Assembly (NCBI RefSeq): GCF_002871915.2
Contig: NZ_CP126958.1
Span: 1,612,001-1,676,000, forward strand
Reading direction: 5' to 3'
Length of the DNA: 64,000 nt
Source: Aerococcus loyolae
GTDB lineage: Bacteria; Bacillota; Bacilli; Lactobacillales; Aerococcaceae
In this document: positions 30,288 to 38,227 of the stretch, piece after piece
Layout of the letters: each line of letters starts with the position of its first letter
Numbering within the stretch: position 1 is the stretch's first letter
The notes under the pieces: model-generated
Told to the model about the DNA's origin: nothing
Database searches by the model: none
What the model saw: the letters and a program-made list of their open reading frames with translations, nothing else
Made by a program: the position numbers and the translations under genes

Positions 30288-31058
30288 TTACAATTGCCGG
30301 CGGTTAAAGAGGGGAAAACTGAGACAAAGACTGCTCAGGATCAACCCTGCCGTGGTATAAACCGCTTGACGGTAAGCTTCAAAATCCAAACTTTCTCCTA
30401 ATAGGGCCTTGCCTTCCGTTAAGAGGATCGGAGAATAATCCTTACTTTGTGGGAAGACACTCAGCACATAAAAGACTAAGAGACTAGCAAACAAGGTCAC
30501 TAGGACTCCGCTAGAGGAAGTCGCCAGGGTGGAAGCCACTAAGATGAGACTGACAACCAAGAGTCCAAAGCCATACCAGGCTAAGAGAGCAAGGGTTAAA
30601 TCATCCTGGTTAACACTACCTAAATAATACTGGGTATAAGTTAAGGTGGTTAACCAGCAAATACTATAGGCCCCCGTCCAAAGGGTGAGTAGGAAGATAA
30701 ATTTGGCGAGGAGGAATTGGCTCCGTTTCAAGCCCTTGGTCAAGACCAGAATCAAGGTCCCCGTCTGGTATTCCTTAGTCAAGAGCTGACTCTCCAAAAA
30801 GACAAAGCAGAGCATGGCTAGGGGCAGGTTCTTAAAAAATTGCTCCCAGGCCATGGTCGCCGTCACTTCTACCGCTTGAACCTGGATGGCTAGGCCGTTG
30901 TCTTGGCTAGCAATTTGTTCCAGCATCCAAGGAGTTGCTAAGGCCAAGGCGGTATTCATTAAACCAATGACAAAGAAAACCAGAATTAAAATAAAAAGCT
31001 GGCCGCCCCGCCACTGGGCTAAAAATTCTTTCTTCAGTAAAGTCATTAATGTCTTCAT
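30288..31058 (-). CDS. ABC transporter permease (YxlG-like)
   Basis: 256 residues with six predicted membrane segments; it starts KTLMTLLKKEFLAQWRGGQLF, typical of ABC-2-type permeases, and has LTKEYQTGTLILVLTKGLKRSQFLLAKF between the second and third segments. It starts four bases inside the end of the ATPase gene, so the two are translationally coupled. Likely substrate is a drug, peptide or lipid; not determinable. The set resembles yxlEFG of Bacillus subtilis. Confidence 0.88.
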   Translation of the reverse strand: MKTLMTLLKKEFLAQWRGGQLFILILVFFVIGLMNTALALATPWMLEQIASQDNGLAIQVQAVEVTATMAWEQFFKNLPLAMLCFVFLESQLLTKEYQTGTLILVLTKGLKRSQFLLAKFIFLLTLWTGAYSICWLTTLTYTQYYLGSVNQDDLTLALLAWYGFGLLVVSLILVASTLATSSSGVLVTLFASLLVFYVLSVFPQSKDYSPILLTEGKALLGESLDFEAYRQAVYTTAGLILSSLCLSFPLFNRRQL

Positions 31059-31951
31059 CGAACCACCTCTTGAAACAAATCATCTAAAGACGTCTCTACC
31101 CGCTCAACCTGCCTGAGCGTTAAGTCTTGGTCAGCCAACCAGGCTAAGACAGCTTTTAAGGGATAATCTTGGCTAGAAAAGCGCAACTTACCGGTCTGGT
31201 CAAGCTGGCTCTTGGGAAAGGCCGCTTGAAAGCTCAAGCGGTCTTCAGCCTGCTCCAGTTCCACCTGGTAGCTCGGTCCGCCCACCTGATGAGTCAAGTT
31301 TTCCAAGGGGCCAGCTAAAGCAATCTGCCCTTGGTTTAAGAGGGCCACATGGCTACACACCTTTTCAACGTCTGACAAGATATGGGTGGAAAAAAGCACC
31401 GTGGTTTCCTGGCGAATATTAGATAGAATCGCTAGAATATCCCGCCTTCCTAGGGGGTCCAAGGCCGAAGTGGGTTCGTCGCAAATTAATAATTGTGGCC
31501 GACCCATCAGAGCTTGGGCAATCCCTAAGCGCTGCTTCATGCCCCGCGAATAGCCCTTAATCCGCTGCTTGTCTTGGGCTAGGCCGACCAGGTCTAAGAG
31601 CTCCTGGCTCCGTTTCTTAGAATCACTGACTGACATGCCAGCAATCTGTCCCAAAAAGCGCAGGTATTCTTCTCCGTTCATAAAGGGATAGAAGGCCGGC
31701 ACATCCGGCAGGTAGCCAATATAGCGGTTGGTTTGGGTTTGACCATAGCTAACCCGCTCATCCTTGACAAAAATTTGCCCCTGGTCGGCGGACATGAGTC
31801 CCAGGATAAGTTTCATGGTAGTGGTCTTACCGGCCCCATTTCTTCCGATAAAACCAAAGACACTCCCTTGGGGCACCGTCATGGATAAATCATCGAGGAT
31901 GGTATGACTACCGAATTTTTTGGATACTTGGTCCAAGGTCAAAATTGCCAT
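31055..31951 (-). CDS. ABC transporter ATP-binding protein (YxlF-like)
   Basis: 298 residues. Walker A GRNGAGKTTT (about 37-46), Q-loop region GYLPDVPAFYPFMNGEEYL, signature YSRGMKQRLGIAQAL, Walker B LLICDEPTSALDPLG and switch His in FSTHILSDVEKVC are all present. It powers the permease downstream. It overlaps the stop of the PLDc_N gene by one base and the permease start by four. Confidence 0.95.
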   Translation of the reverse strand: MAILTLDQVSKKFGSHTILDDLSMTVPQGSVFGFIGRNGAGKTTTMKLILGLMSADQGQIFVKDERVSYGQTQTNRYIGYLPDVPAFYPFMNGEEYLRFLGQIAGMSVSDSKKRSQELLDLVGLAQDKQRIKGYSRGMKQRLGIAQALMGRPQLLICDEPTSALDPLGRRDILAILSNIRQETTVLFSTHILSDVEKVCSHVALLNQGQIALAGPLENLTHQVGGPSYQVELEQAEDRLSFQAAFPKSQLDQTGKLRFSSQDYPLKAVLAWLADQDLTLRQVERVETSLDDLFQEVVR

Positions 31952-32154
31952 CAGTCCTCCTCCTTACCGAAGATGAGATAGAGAATAGGACCAACAAATT
32001 GCATCAAGACGACCACCACGACCAACCAGAAGGTCCGCCCCCCTCTTTTATAGGTCTTGTGGGTGAGGATATGGTGGAGGGTGTAAACTAACAAAGCAAC
32101 TTGTAAGACGATAACAGGAATTAAAAAGGGTAAATATTCACTCAAGTTATTCAT
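31951..32154 (-). CDS. Small PLDc_N-domain membrane protein (YxlE-like)
   Basis: 67 residues from ATG 32154, set by AAGGAGA five bases upstream. Two membrane segments flank a short cytoplasmic loop (VYTLHHILTHKTYKRGGRTFW), then ends VGPILYLIFGKEED, the classic PLDc_N (phospholipase D nuclease N-terminal) pattern. In Bacillus subtilis the homologous YxlE is encoded with ABC genes yxlFG and acts in negative control of a sigma factor. Here it sits between a MerR regulator and the ABC genes, suggesting a regulatory or assembly role (inference). Confidence 0.85.
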   Translation of the reverse strand: MNNLSEYLPFLIPVIVLQVALLVYTLHHILTHKTYKRGGRTFWLVVVVVLMQFVGPILYLIFGKEED

Positions 32155-32917
32155 GATGGTCTCCTTCTTTCTGAGCGAGAGTTTCGACGCAATAGCCATG
32201 GTAGTGGCAATGCGGACAAGTTAGTTTTCGGGTATAAGGGGTATGTTTAGCAAAAATTGCTGCCATCAGGTCCGGTTGAAAGTCATAATGACATTCCGGA
32301 CAAATATAGGCCACTTGTTTGAAATAATAACGGCTAATACCAAGTCCATAAGGAATAGCCAGGATGAAATAGAGGGCCAACCAGGCAAAGTTCCCCTGAG
32401 TCACCAGTAAGAAAATCGCCAAACCTGCTAAGAGGCTGATCGGCAAAGCCGTTAATAGGATAAAAAGATGTAATTGTTGAACATGTTTGCGTTTATTCAT
32501 CATTTTGGCAATGCTCGATAAGCCAGTGGCAGAAAGGTCAGTAAATGAATTGAGGCTTTTTTGCAGGGCCCTTAGCCGGTCAAGCTGGGCTTCTTCTTCT
32601 TGGCGCTTGGCCTCCAGGGCTTGGATCTGTTGGTCGATTAATAAATCAATCAAGTCCCGGGCATTGTCCTCATCTAGGACTTGTTTAATATCGTCCAGGG
32701 AAAAGCCCAGATCTTTCAAAAAGCAGATCGTCTTCATTTGATTGAGGTCGCCTTGGGAGTATAAACGCCGACCCCCTTCAGAAATACTGGTGGGAAGAAC
32801 CAGACCGCGTTTGTGGTAGTACTGGACCGTTCTCACAGTCACCCCCGCTAATTTAGCCAATTCACCACTTGTATAAGTTGCCATCGATTCACTTCCTTTC
32901 TTCTCTTCATTAAGCAT
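32147..32917 (-). CDS. Membrane-anchored MerR-family transcriptional regulator with zinc ribbon
   Basis: 256 residues. The N-terminal MerR DNA-binding domain (YTSGELAKLAGVTVRTVQYY, GLVLPTSISEGGRRLY) is followed by a coiled coil (about 85-135), two membrane segments (about 155-200) and a C-terminal zinc ribbon (CPEC near 215, CPHC near 240). AGGAGG lies seven bases before the ATG at 32917, favouring this start; an ATG 11 codons in (before ATYTSGELA) also has a weaker site. It probably controls the ABC operon it heads, sensing a membrane or metal-linked signal. It overlaps the PLDc_N gene by eight bases. Confidence 0.88.
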   Translation of the reverse strand: MLNEEKKGSESMATYTSGELAKLAGVTVRTVQYYHKRGLVLPTSISEGGRRLYSQGDLNQMKTICFLKDLGFSLDDIKQVLDEDNARDLIDLLIDQQIQALEAKRQEEEAQLDRLRALQKSLNSFTDLSATGLSSIAKMMNKRKHVQQLHLFILLTALPISLLAGLAIFLLVTQGNFAWLALYFILAIPYGLGISRYYFKQVAYICPECHYDFQPDLMAAIFAKHTPYTRKLTCPHCHYHGYCVETLAQKEGDHHE

Positions 32918-32940
32918 TGCTTTTCCTCCTTTCTGCCTGT

Positions 32941-32971
32941 AGATTAGCTTATGACGCAAGGTCACGAGCAA
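32941..32971 (-). promoter_or_regulatory. MerR-type promoter with 19-bp spacer and central dyad
   Basis: Minus strand TTGCTC (32966-32971), a 19-bp spacer, and TAATCT (32941-32946). The spacer holds TGAC-CTTGC-GTCA (TGAC at 32961-32964, GTCA at 32952-32955). Over-long 19-bp spacers with a dyad are the hallmark of promoters activated by MerR proteins through DNA untwisting, so the operon is likely autoregulated. Confidence 0.7.
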
Positions 32972-33093
32972 GTCTTTTCCCCATATTTTTTCAAAAAAAT
33001 TTCCTTTTTAGGCAAAGACTTCAACAGACAGTCATTTTTTCTCTTCTCAGCTCTTATCTATTTTGTGAATACATACTATTTAAAATTTTGGAT

Positions 33094-33126
33094 AAAAAAA
33101 GCTAGGGAAAACCTAGCTTCTTTTTT
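33094..33126. terminator. Bidirectional terminator
   Basis: GCTAGG and CCTAGC arms with a seven-base A/T run on each side. On the minus strand it ends the queT transcript after the hairpin repeat at 33137-33314. Confidence 0.8.
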
Positions 33127-33136
33127 AAATACGAAC

Positions 33137-33314
33137 TATCTATTCAAAACGTGTTCCAAAAGTCAGCTCTGACGTCCACTTCACAAACTATGTGCGATAG
33201 GCTTTCGCCTATCTTCCATAGTTTGCTCCAGTTGCTATAGCTGTTCGAAGCGCTAGCGAGTTACAGATATAGTATGCGTAGCTCTTCAGAGCTCTTTTGA
33301 CTTTTGTCACACTC
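33137..33314 (-). repeat. Intergenic hairpin repeat, type I, copy A
   Basis: Read on the minus strand it starts GAGTGTGAC and ends GGAACACGTTTTGA. Nested helices: aaaagtc (33158-33164) with gactttt (33299-33305); agctctga (33165-33172) with tcagagct (33286-33293); caaactat (33184-33191) with atagtttg (33218-33225); gataggc (33196-33202) with gcctatc (33207-33213). A side hairpin CTATAgcTGT/ACAgaTATAG lies in the core at 33225-33284, which is 58/60 identical to 51356-51415. The invariant loop ACTGGA/TGAAGT is present. It lies in the 3' untranslated part of queT. Not coding. Confidence 0.85.
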
Positions 33315-33345
33315 TCTTCACATACAAATTCTATATCAAATGTCC

Positions 33346-33849
33346 TTATGCGATTTTTTCGTGGAAGTGGACTTGACGGTCGATCCAGTACATGAGTGGT
33401 GCTGTGATGGCTAAAACAATCAGCTCGCTGACCACTAAGGTGAAGTAGGTGTACCAGAAAGGTAATTGGAAGGCTAAATTCAATTCAAAAGCCACAATGA
33501 AAATCATCAATGAGAAAATCACTGTCGTCGCGCCTAAGCGGGCCTTAACGGAAGGAAGCTTAGGGTAGATCCAATCACAAATCAAGAAACTAATCACCGT
33601 ATGGAAGGTCCCAAAGACCAGGTCATACCAACCTAAGCCATTGGCAAAGCCATAGAAATTGGCAATGAAAACACCTGCCACCACACCCCATTTATAGCGG
33701 CGGTCAAAAGCGTTCAAATGGTTAAGCCCTTCAGATAGACGAAATTGAATCGGTCCATAAGCGATTTGCGGGGCGATAAAGTAGATCACCACATAAATCG
33801 CAGCCACTAAGGCATTAATGACTAAGGGCCGGGTTTTATTCTCTTGCAT
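33346..33849 (-). CDS. queT: Queuosine precursor transporter, ECF S-component
   Basis: 167 residues, the usual length of QueT, with six hydrophobic segments. Typical phrases are VNALVAAIYVVIY-like start (INALVAAIYVVIYFIAPQIA), YGPIQFRLSEGLNHL and GWYDLVFGTFHTVISF. It is the substrate-binding membrane component that works with a shared ECF energy module (encoded elsewhere) to import queuine or preQ precursors. AGGAGG lies before the ATG, inside the tail of a preQ1-I riboswitch, so translation is controlled by preQ1. Confidence 0.93.
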   Translation of the reverse strand: MQENKTRPLVINALVAAIYVVIYFIAPQIAYGPIQFRLSEGLNHLNAFDRRYKWGVVAGVFIANFYGFANGLGWYDLVFGTFHTVISFLICDWIYPKLPSVKARLGATTVIFSLMIFIVAFELNLAFQLPFWYTYFTLVVSELIVLAITAPLMYWIDRQVHFHEKIA

Positions 33850-33857
33850 AATATTTT

Positions 33858-33896
33858 CCTCCTAGTTTTTTTACGTTGGATGGTTTCGAACAACGC
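33858..33896 (-). promoter_or_regulatory. preQ1-I riboswitch
   Basis: Minus strand: P1 stem CGTTG (33891-33895) and CAACG (33874-33878) around the loop TTCGAAACCATC, followed by the A-rich tail TAAAAAAACTAGGAGG. The stem, the TTC and ACC positions and the A-rich tail running into the ribosome binding site match class I preQ1 aptamers, and queT is a standard target. Binding would hide the AGGAGG. A -10 (TGTTACAAT, 33904-33912) lies just upstream. Confidence 0.85.
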
Positions 33897-33937
33897 ACAC
33901 CCCATTGTAACACAATTATTTCTCCTGAAAGAGGTCT

Positions 33938-35185
33938 TTATGGTCTCTCAAAAAATAACTTCTTGATGCTATAGGAAACCACAACTACCCCTATTCCAGC
34001 CGCAGTAAAGCTATGCCATTGCACGAGCGGAATGAGCTGGCCAAATACACCATTGGCTAAAGGTGAAAACAAAGAGCTAAAAACAAAGAGTAAGGAAAAT
34101 ACCCGACCTAAAAATTCCTGGTCACTATGCTTTTGGATAATGGTAAACACCTTAGCGTTAATTTGAACCAGGAAAAAGCCATTTACCCAGGCACACAGGA
34201 ATATAAAGAAAAGATTCTGAAAGAATCCCGCCATTAACAAGACGACTGCTAGATACTTGACGTCTTGGATAAAGCTTTCTTCTGATTGGCCACTCCCACG
34301 ATAGCTTAGTATCACGCCTCCAAGAATACCACCCAGAGCTTCTGTACTAAGGACCAGGCTATATATCTTATCAGACTCCTTTAATAAAACATTGATGGCA
34401 TAGGGAATAACTAATTCATAAGAAGTCATTATAAAGTTTAATTAGGAAATAAAGACCATGACCCCTAAAATCTTTTTCATACTACATACATACATTAAGC
34501 CAGAGACAAAATGGGTGTGAAATTGAAAGGACTGACTAGTCGATAAGTGATTACTTTCATGGTAAGGCACAGAAGCAATGATTAGCGCTGATAATAAAAA
34601 GGATAAGGCGTTTATCAGGATAAAAAAATTAAAATTATTATTAAGGGAGAGAATAAGCGAACCGATAATCGGAGCGCCTACCTTAATGATACTTGATAGG
34701 GTATTTTGGATAGAATTAAAGCGTTCAATAGCCTCCCCTAAAACCACATGAGGGACGATGGCCTTGGCTGCGGGGGAATTGATGGCCAGTGCAAGGCTCA
34801 AGATCGCACTGGTAAGAATTAATATTAATTGATCATCAAGATAATCTTTATATAATACAGAACAAGCTAAGCAGGCGAAAAAGCTCATTAAGTCGGAAAA
34901 GATTAATAATTTTTTTCGATTCAATTGATCAACAAATGGTCCGACTAGAATATTGGAAAACAATAAAATTGCAGTACTAATACTATTTATTTTCCCTAGT
35001 AAGGCCGTATTTTGCGTTTGAGCAACGAGAAACCAATTGATGGCAAATAAGAAAAGGCTATCACCCATTAAGGAGATCCCATAATTTGCCAGTAAAGGGT
35101 AACCCTTTCTAAAAGATAACTTTTTATTTCCTCTCAAAATCAATTCACCCCTTTCGCTACTTTCAATAAAATGACCAGAGAACAC
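33938..35185 (-). pseudogene. MFS transporter interrupted by one in-frame stop
   Basis: Two open frames, 33938-34429 and 34442-35185, are in the same reading frame and separated only by TAA at 34442-34444 (FIS-stop-LNFIMTSYELVIP). Joined they give about 400 residues with roughly 12 membrane segments, like the MFS efflux proteins of the macrolide-efflux type (SLMGDSLFLFAINWFLVAQT, LVGPFVDQLNRKKLLIFSDL). A change of one base from TTA or similar would restore it. The true start is probably a TTG near 35143 after AAAGGGG. A perfect promoter remains upstream, so inactivation looks recent. Confidence 0.8.
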
Positions 35186-35262
35186 TTTCCTTGACCACTA
35201 ATCATCGATTTCTCGTCATCACTGAACCTGAATTTTTAGTTTACTTTTAAATTAATTTAATG

Positions 35263-35291
35263 ATTATATACAGCAAGCGAGTCCTTGTCAA
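35263..35291 (-). promoter_or_regulatory. Consensus promoter of the MFS gene
   Basis: Minus strand TTGACA (35286-35291), exactly 17 bp, and TATAAT (35263-35268). Confidence 0.8.
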
Positions 35292-35312
35292 TTTCAATCA
35301 GAAAATAGGAAA

Positions 35313-35359
35313 AGCCCCGAGAGTCGTTTACTTTTTCAAGTTTGACTCTAGGGGCTCTT
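35313..35359 (-). terminator. Terminator of the DUF2179 gene
   Basis: AGCCCCTAGAGTC and GACTCTCGGGGCT arms on the minus strand, followed by TTTTCC, about 100 bp after the stop at 35462. Confidence 0.75.
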
Positions 35360-35461
35360 AAAAAATAACAGAAAGCATGCTGTCTACTATTTTATTCTTC
35401 TAATCCCACACAAGGTCAGGCCTCGTCAGCGGAGAGTTCTGGCCAAGAGGTCTGCATTTAC

Positions 35462-36058
35462 CTAGTCTTCCTTGACCTTTCTTTCATTCTCCTCTTGCTT
35501 TTCAGCCCTTTTCTTTATCGGATTACTTGGATGGGGAAGACTGGGACGCAAGCGCTTGGTCCAAAAACCACCGTGGATATATTTGGCATCATAGGAGATA
35601 TAGAAGACCTTGGGATCAATGGCTTCAATAGTCCGGCAGACTTGCTGTTCCCGTGACCGTGGAGTTAAGACCGTCATGATTAAGCGGTCGCCATCCCGGC
35701 CGTAACCGGTCTGAACCGTCACCCCATAACCTTGTTGGCGCAAGCTTTGGGCCAAATGATTATCGGTTGACTGGGTAAAAATCTGAATCACTGCATGCCC
35801 CAGGGCAATCTTATCTTCTAAGAGAATGCCCAGGTAGATCCCAATCCCGTAACCTAGGGCATAAACCACCAGGTAGATCGGAGTTTCCAGGTATTTCATC
35901 ACTACAGAAAGCCCGATGGTATAGATAGTCACCTCAATCATGGCGATAAAGGGCGCAATGGACCGATAACCCCGCATAGCTAACAAGGTGCGGATAGTAT
36001 TGAGCATAATGTAAATTAAGTTAATTCCAAAGATAAAAAGTAAAATATACAGGTTCAT
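35462..36058 (-). CDS. UPF0316/DUF2179 membrane protein
   Basis: 198 residues from ATG 36058 (AGGAGG upstream; the frame is open 10 codons further). Three membrane segments (LFIFGINLIYIMLNTIRTLLAMRG, ...) are followed by a cytoplasmic DUF2179 domain (GYGVTVQTGYGRDGDRLIMTVL, FYISYDAKYIHGGFW). A highly charged tail ends it (KKRAEKQEENERKVKED). Function unknown; DUF2179 domains are thought to bind small ligands. Single gene between two terminators. Confidence 0.88.
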   Translation of the reverse strand: MNLYILLFIFGINLIYIMLNTIRTLLAMRGYRSIAPFIAMIEVTIYTIGLSVVMKYLETPIYLVVYALGYGIGIYLGILLEDKIALGHAVIQIFTQSTDNHLAQSLRQQGYGVTVQTGYGRDGDRLIMTVLTPRSREQQVCRTIEAIDPKVFYISYDAKYIHGGFWTKRLRPSLPHPSNPIKKRAEKQEENERKVKED

Positions 36059-36143
36059 AACCTTCCTCCTCCCTAGTAAAATTAGCACAGATCAGATTGT
36101 AATTAAAGAAATAATAAATAAAAAAGCAATATTAATAAACAAA

Positions 36144-36188
36144 GAAAAAACTACAGCCAGTCGGCAAAATGTTGCCGGAGACTGTAGT
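36144..36188 (-). terminator. Terminator of cshA-acpS
   Basis: ACTACAG (36182-36188 side) and CTGTAGT arms with an inner CGGCAA/TTGCCG pairing, followed by six T on the minus strand. Confidence 0.85.
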
Positions 36189-36199
36189 TCTAGCATCCT

Positions 36200-36556
36200 T
36201 TATTCTTCTAAGACCACAAAAGCTTGGGCATAGTCATCGGTATGGGTGATCGAGAGAAAAATCTTGCCCGAATAGACGGCGGTGTTCAGGCAAGGACGTC
36301 CCTTTGGGTCATTTAATATTTCTAAGTCCTGGAAGGATAGAGCCAGGCCAATCCCCGTCCCCAAGGCCTTAGCAAAGGCTTCTTTAGCTGCCCAGCGGCC
36401 CGAAAGAAATTCCATCTGCCGCTTCCAGCTACTATTGGCTTCCATGGCTTCTCGTTCATTTGCCGTTAAAACCCGACTGGCAAAATCGGGGCGCTGCTTT
36501 TGCGCTTTTTCAATCCGTTTGATGTCAACTAAGTCAGTACCTATCCCTTTAATCAT
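36200..36556 (-). CDS. acpS: Holo-[acyl-carrier-protein] synthase
   Basis: 118 residues, normal. It moves 4'-phosphopantetheine from CoA to acyl carrier protein. Signature GIGTDLVDIKRIE (Asp8 metal site) at the start, LSGRWAAKEAFAKALGTGIG (Glu57 region), and LSITHTDDYAQAFVVLE at the end. It follows cshA by 13 bp, and the two are probably one transcript. Confidence 0.95.
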   Translation of the reverse strand: MIKGIGTDLVDIKRIEKAQKQRPDFASRVLTANEREAMEANSSWKRQMEFLSGRWAAKEAFAKALGTGIGLALSFQDLEILNDPKGRPCLNTAVYSGKIFLSITHTDDYAQAFVVLEE

Positions 36557-36569
36557 CAGCCACTATCCT

Positions 36570-38096
36570 TTAACGAATGGTAAATGATTGCTTAGTGGAT
36601 TGGTTTCTAGCTGGCTTGTTGCCTTTCTTAGCCTGGTTGCGCTTATTCTTGCCGGTATGCTTAGACTTGCCTTGGCCTTTATTGTTTTTAGGTCTTTGCT
36701 TGGAGTGGTGATTTCTCCCCTTATGCTGGCCTCGGTTTTTAGAGTGGGACTTGCCCCGGTTCTTATCAGAACGTTTCCGCCCTAAAGGCCGTTCAGGCGT
36801 GATGGACACCTTGACATCATTTTTATCCTTCATTTGGGAGCGAACCACGGCCAAGGCTAATTGTTCCGCGGTATAGTTTTCGCTGAGGTAGTTGACCACT
36901 TCTTCGTATTGGTCATCACGGTCTTCTTCTAAGAGTTCCTCAACCGCAGCTAGAGATTGCTTAACTTGACCCGTGAAGGCTTCTTCTTCCGTTGGTGGAC
37001 GGAGAGGAGACATTTTTTTGTGGGTTAGGTTTTCAATGGTACGCAGGTAGCCCATTTCATGGTTTGAGACAAAGGTAATCGACATACCGCCCTTACCTGC
37101 CCGTCCGGTCCGGCCGATCCGGTGGACATAGCTTTCAGGGTCTTGGGGGATATCGTAGTTATAGACGTGGGTCACATTACTGATATCTAAACCACGGGCA
37201 GCCACATCAGTAGCCACTAAAATTTCCAAGCGGCCGTCTTTAAAGTCCTTCATAATGCTCGAGCGTTTTTCCTGGGAAAGGTCCCCATGGATGCCTTCAG
37301 CCTGGTAGCCCCGTTCAATCAGCCCGCGACTAACTTCGTCCACCCGACGCTTGGTCCGGGCAAAGACAATAGCCAGTTTGGCATGGCTGACATCAATAAA
37401 GCGGGTTAAAAGATCAAATTTTTCCCGGTCATGGCACTTGGTAAAGTACTGGTCGATGGTATCTGCGGTCATTTCCTTGGCTTCAATTTTAACCGTTACC
37501 GGGTCTTGCATGAAGTGCTCACCAATGCGTTGGATTTCCTTGGGCATGGTGGCTGAAAAAAGCAAGGTTTGCCGGTTAGACGGAGTAGCGCGGATAATGG
37601 TTTCAATGTCTTCGATAAAGCCCATATTAAGCATTTCATCGGCTTCATCTAGGACCAAGGTTTCGATAAAGTTTAAGTTTAAGACCTTGCGTTTCATTAA
37701 ATCGATTAACCGGCCCGGCGTTCCCACAACGACTGGGGCGCCTTTTTTAATTTGATGGATTTGCCGGCGGATATTGGCCCCACCGTATACATTGACCGTA
37801 CGGACGCCTTTTTCCTTACCTAGCCGGTAAAGTTCTTGGCCATTTTGGATGGCTAATTCCCGGGTTGGCGCGATCACCAGGGCTTGGATGTGGTCGGTAT
37901 GGTGGTCGATTTTTTCTAAGAGGGGTAGGCCAAAAGCAGCGGTTTTCCCGGTACCAGTTTGGGCCTGACCTAAAACATCCCGCCCTTCTAAGGCGTAGGG
38001 AATGGTTTGTGCTTGGATAGGGGTGGCTTCTTCAAAGCCCATATTCTTGACCGCTTGGAGCAGTCTAGGATCTAAATTAAGTTCTTCAAATTTCAT
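36570..38096 (-). CDS. cshA: DEAD-box RNA helicase CshA
   Basis: 508 residues. All motifs are classic: GFEEATPIQAQTIP, AQTGTGKTAAFGLP, APTRELAIQ, DEADEMLNMGF, SATMPKEI, ARTKRRVDEV, HRIGRTGRAG. The C-terminal about 80 residues are a basic, low-complexity RNA-binding tail (SKNRGQHKGRNHHSKQRPKN). In Firmicutes CshA works with the RNA degradosome and in cold-stress ribosome assembly. It is the main DEAD-box protein here; a CshB-like one is at 9.1 kb. Confidence 0.95.
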   Translation of the reverse strand: MKFEELNLDPRLLQAVKNMGFEEATPIQAQTIPYALEGRDVLGQAQTGTGKTAAFGLPLLEKIDHHTDHIQALVIAPTRELAIQNGQELYRLGKEKGVRTVNVYGGANIRRQIHQIKKGAPVVVGTPGRLIDLMKRKVLNLNFIETLVLDEADEMLNMGFIEDIETIIRATPSNRQTLLFSATMPKEIQRIGEHFMQDPVTVKIEAKEMTADTIDQYFTKCHDREKFDLLTRFIDVSHAKLAIVFARTKRRVDEVSRGLIERGYQAEGIHGDLSQEKRSSIMKDFKDGRLEILVATDVAARGLDISNVTHVYNYDIPQDPESYVHRIGRTGRAGKGGMSITFVSNHEMGYLRTIENLTHKKMSPLRPPTEEEAFTGQVKQSLAAVEELLEEDRDDQYEEVVNYLSENYTAEQLALAVVRSQMKDKNDVKVSITPERPLGRKRSDKNRGKSHSKNRGQHKGRNHHSKQRPKNNKGQGKSKHTGKNKRNQAKKGNKPARNQSTKQSFTIR

Positions 38097-38122
38097 TAAC
38101 GAAGAGATTCCTCCTTATTATT

Positions 38123-38153
38123 AAAAAAGAGTCGCCTGCATAAGGCGAGCTCT
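38123..38153 (-). terminator. Terminator of the ddl-murF unit
   Basis: AGAG-CT-CGCCT and AGGCG-A-CTCT arms followed by six T on the minus strand, about 75 bp after the murF stop. Confidence 0.75.
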
Positions 38154-38227
38154 TATGTTCTTGCTGTATTCACTTGTTCTAGTATAGCACGGATTGCATA
38201 AAATTGCTGGTTAAAGTGTTTTTAGCC

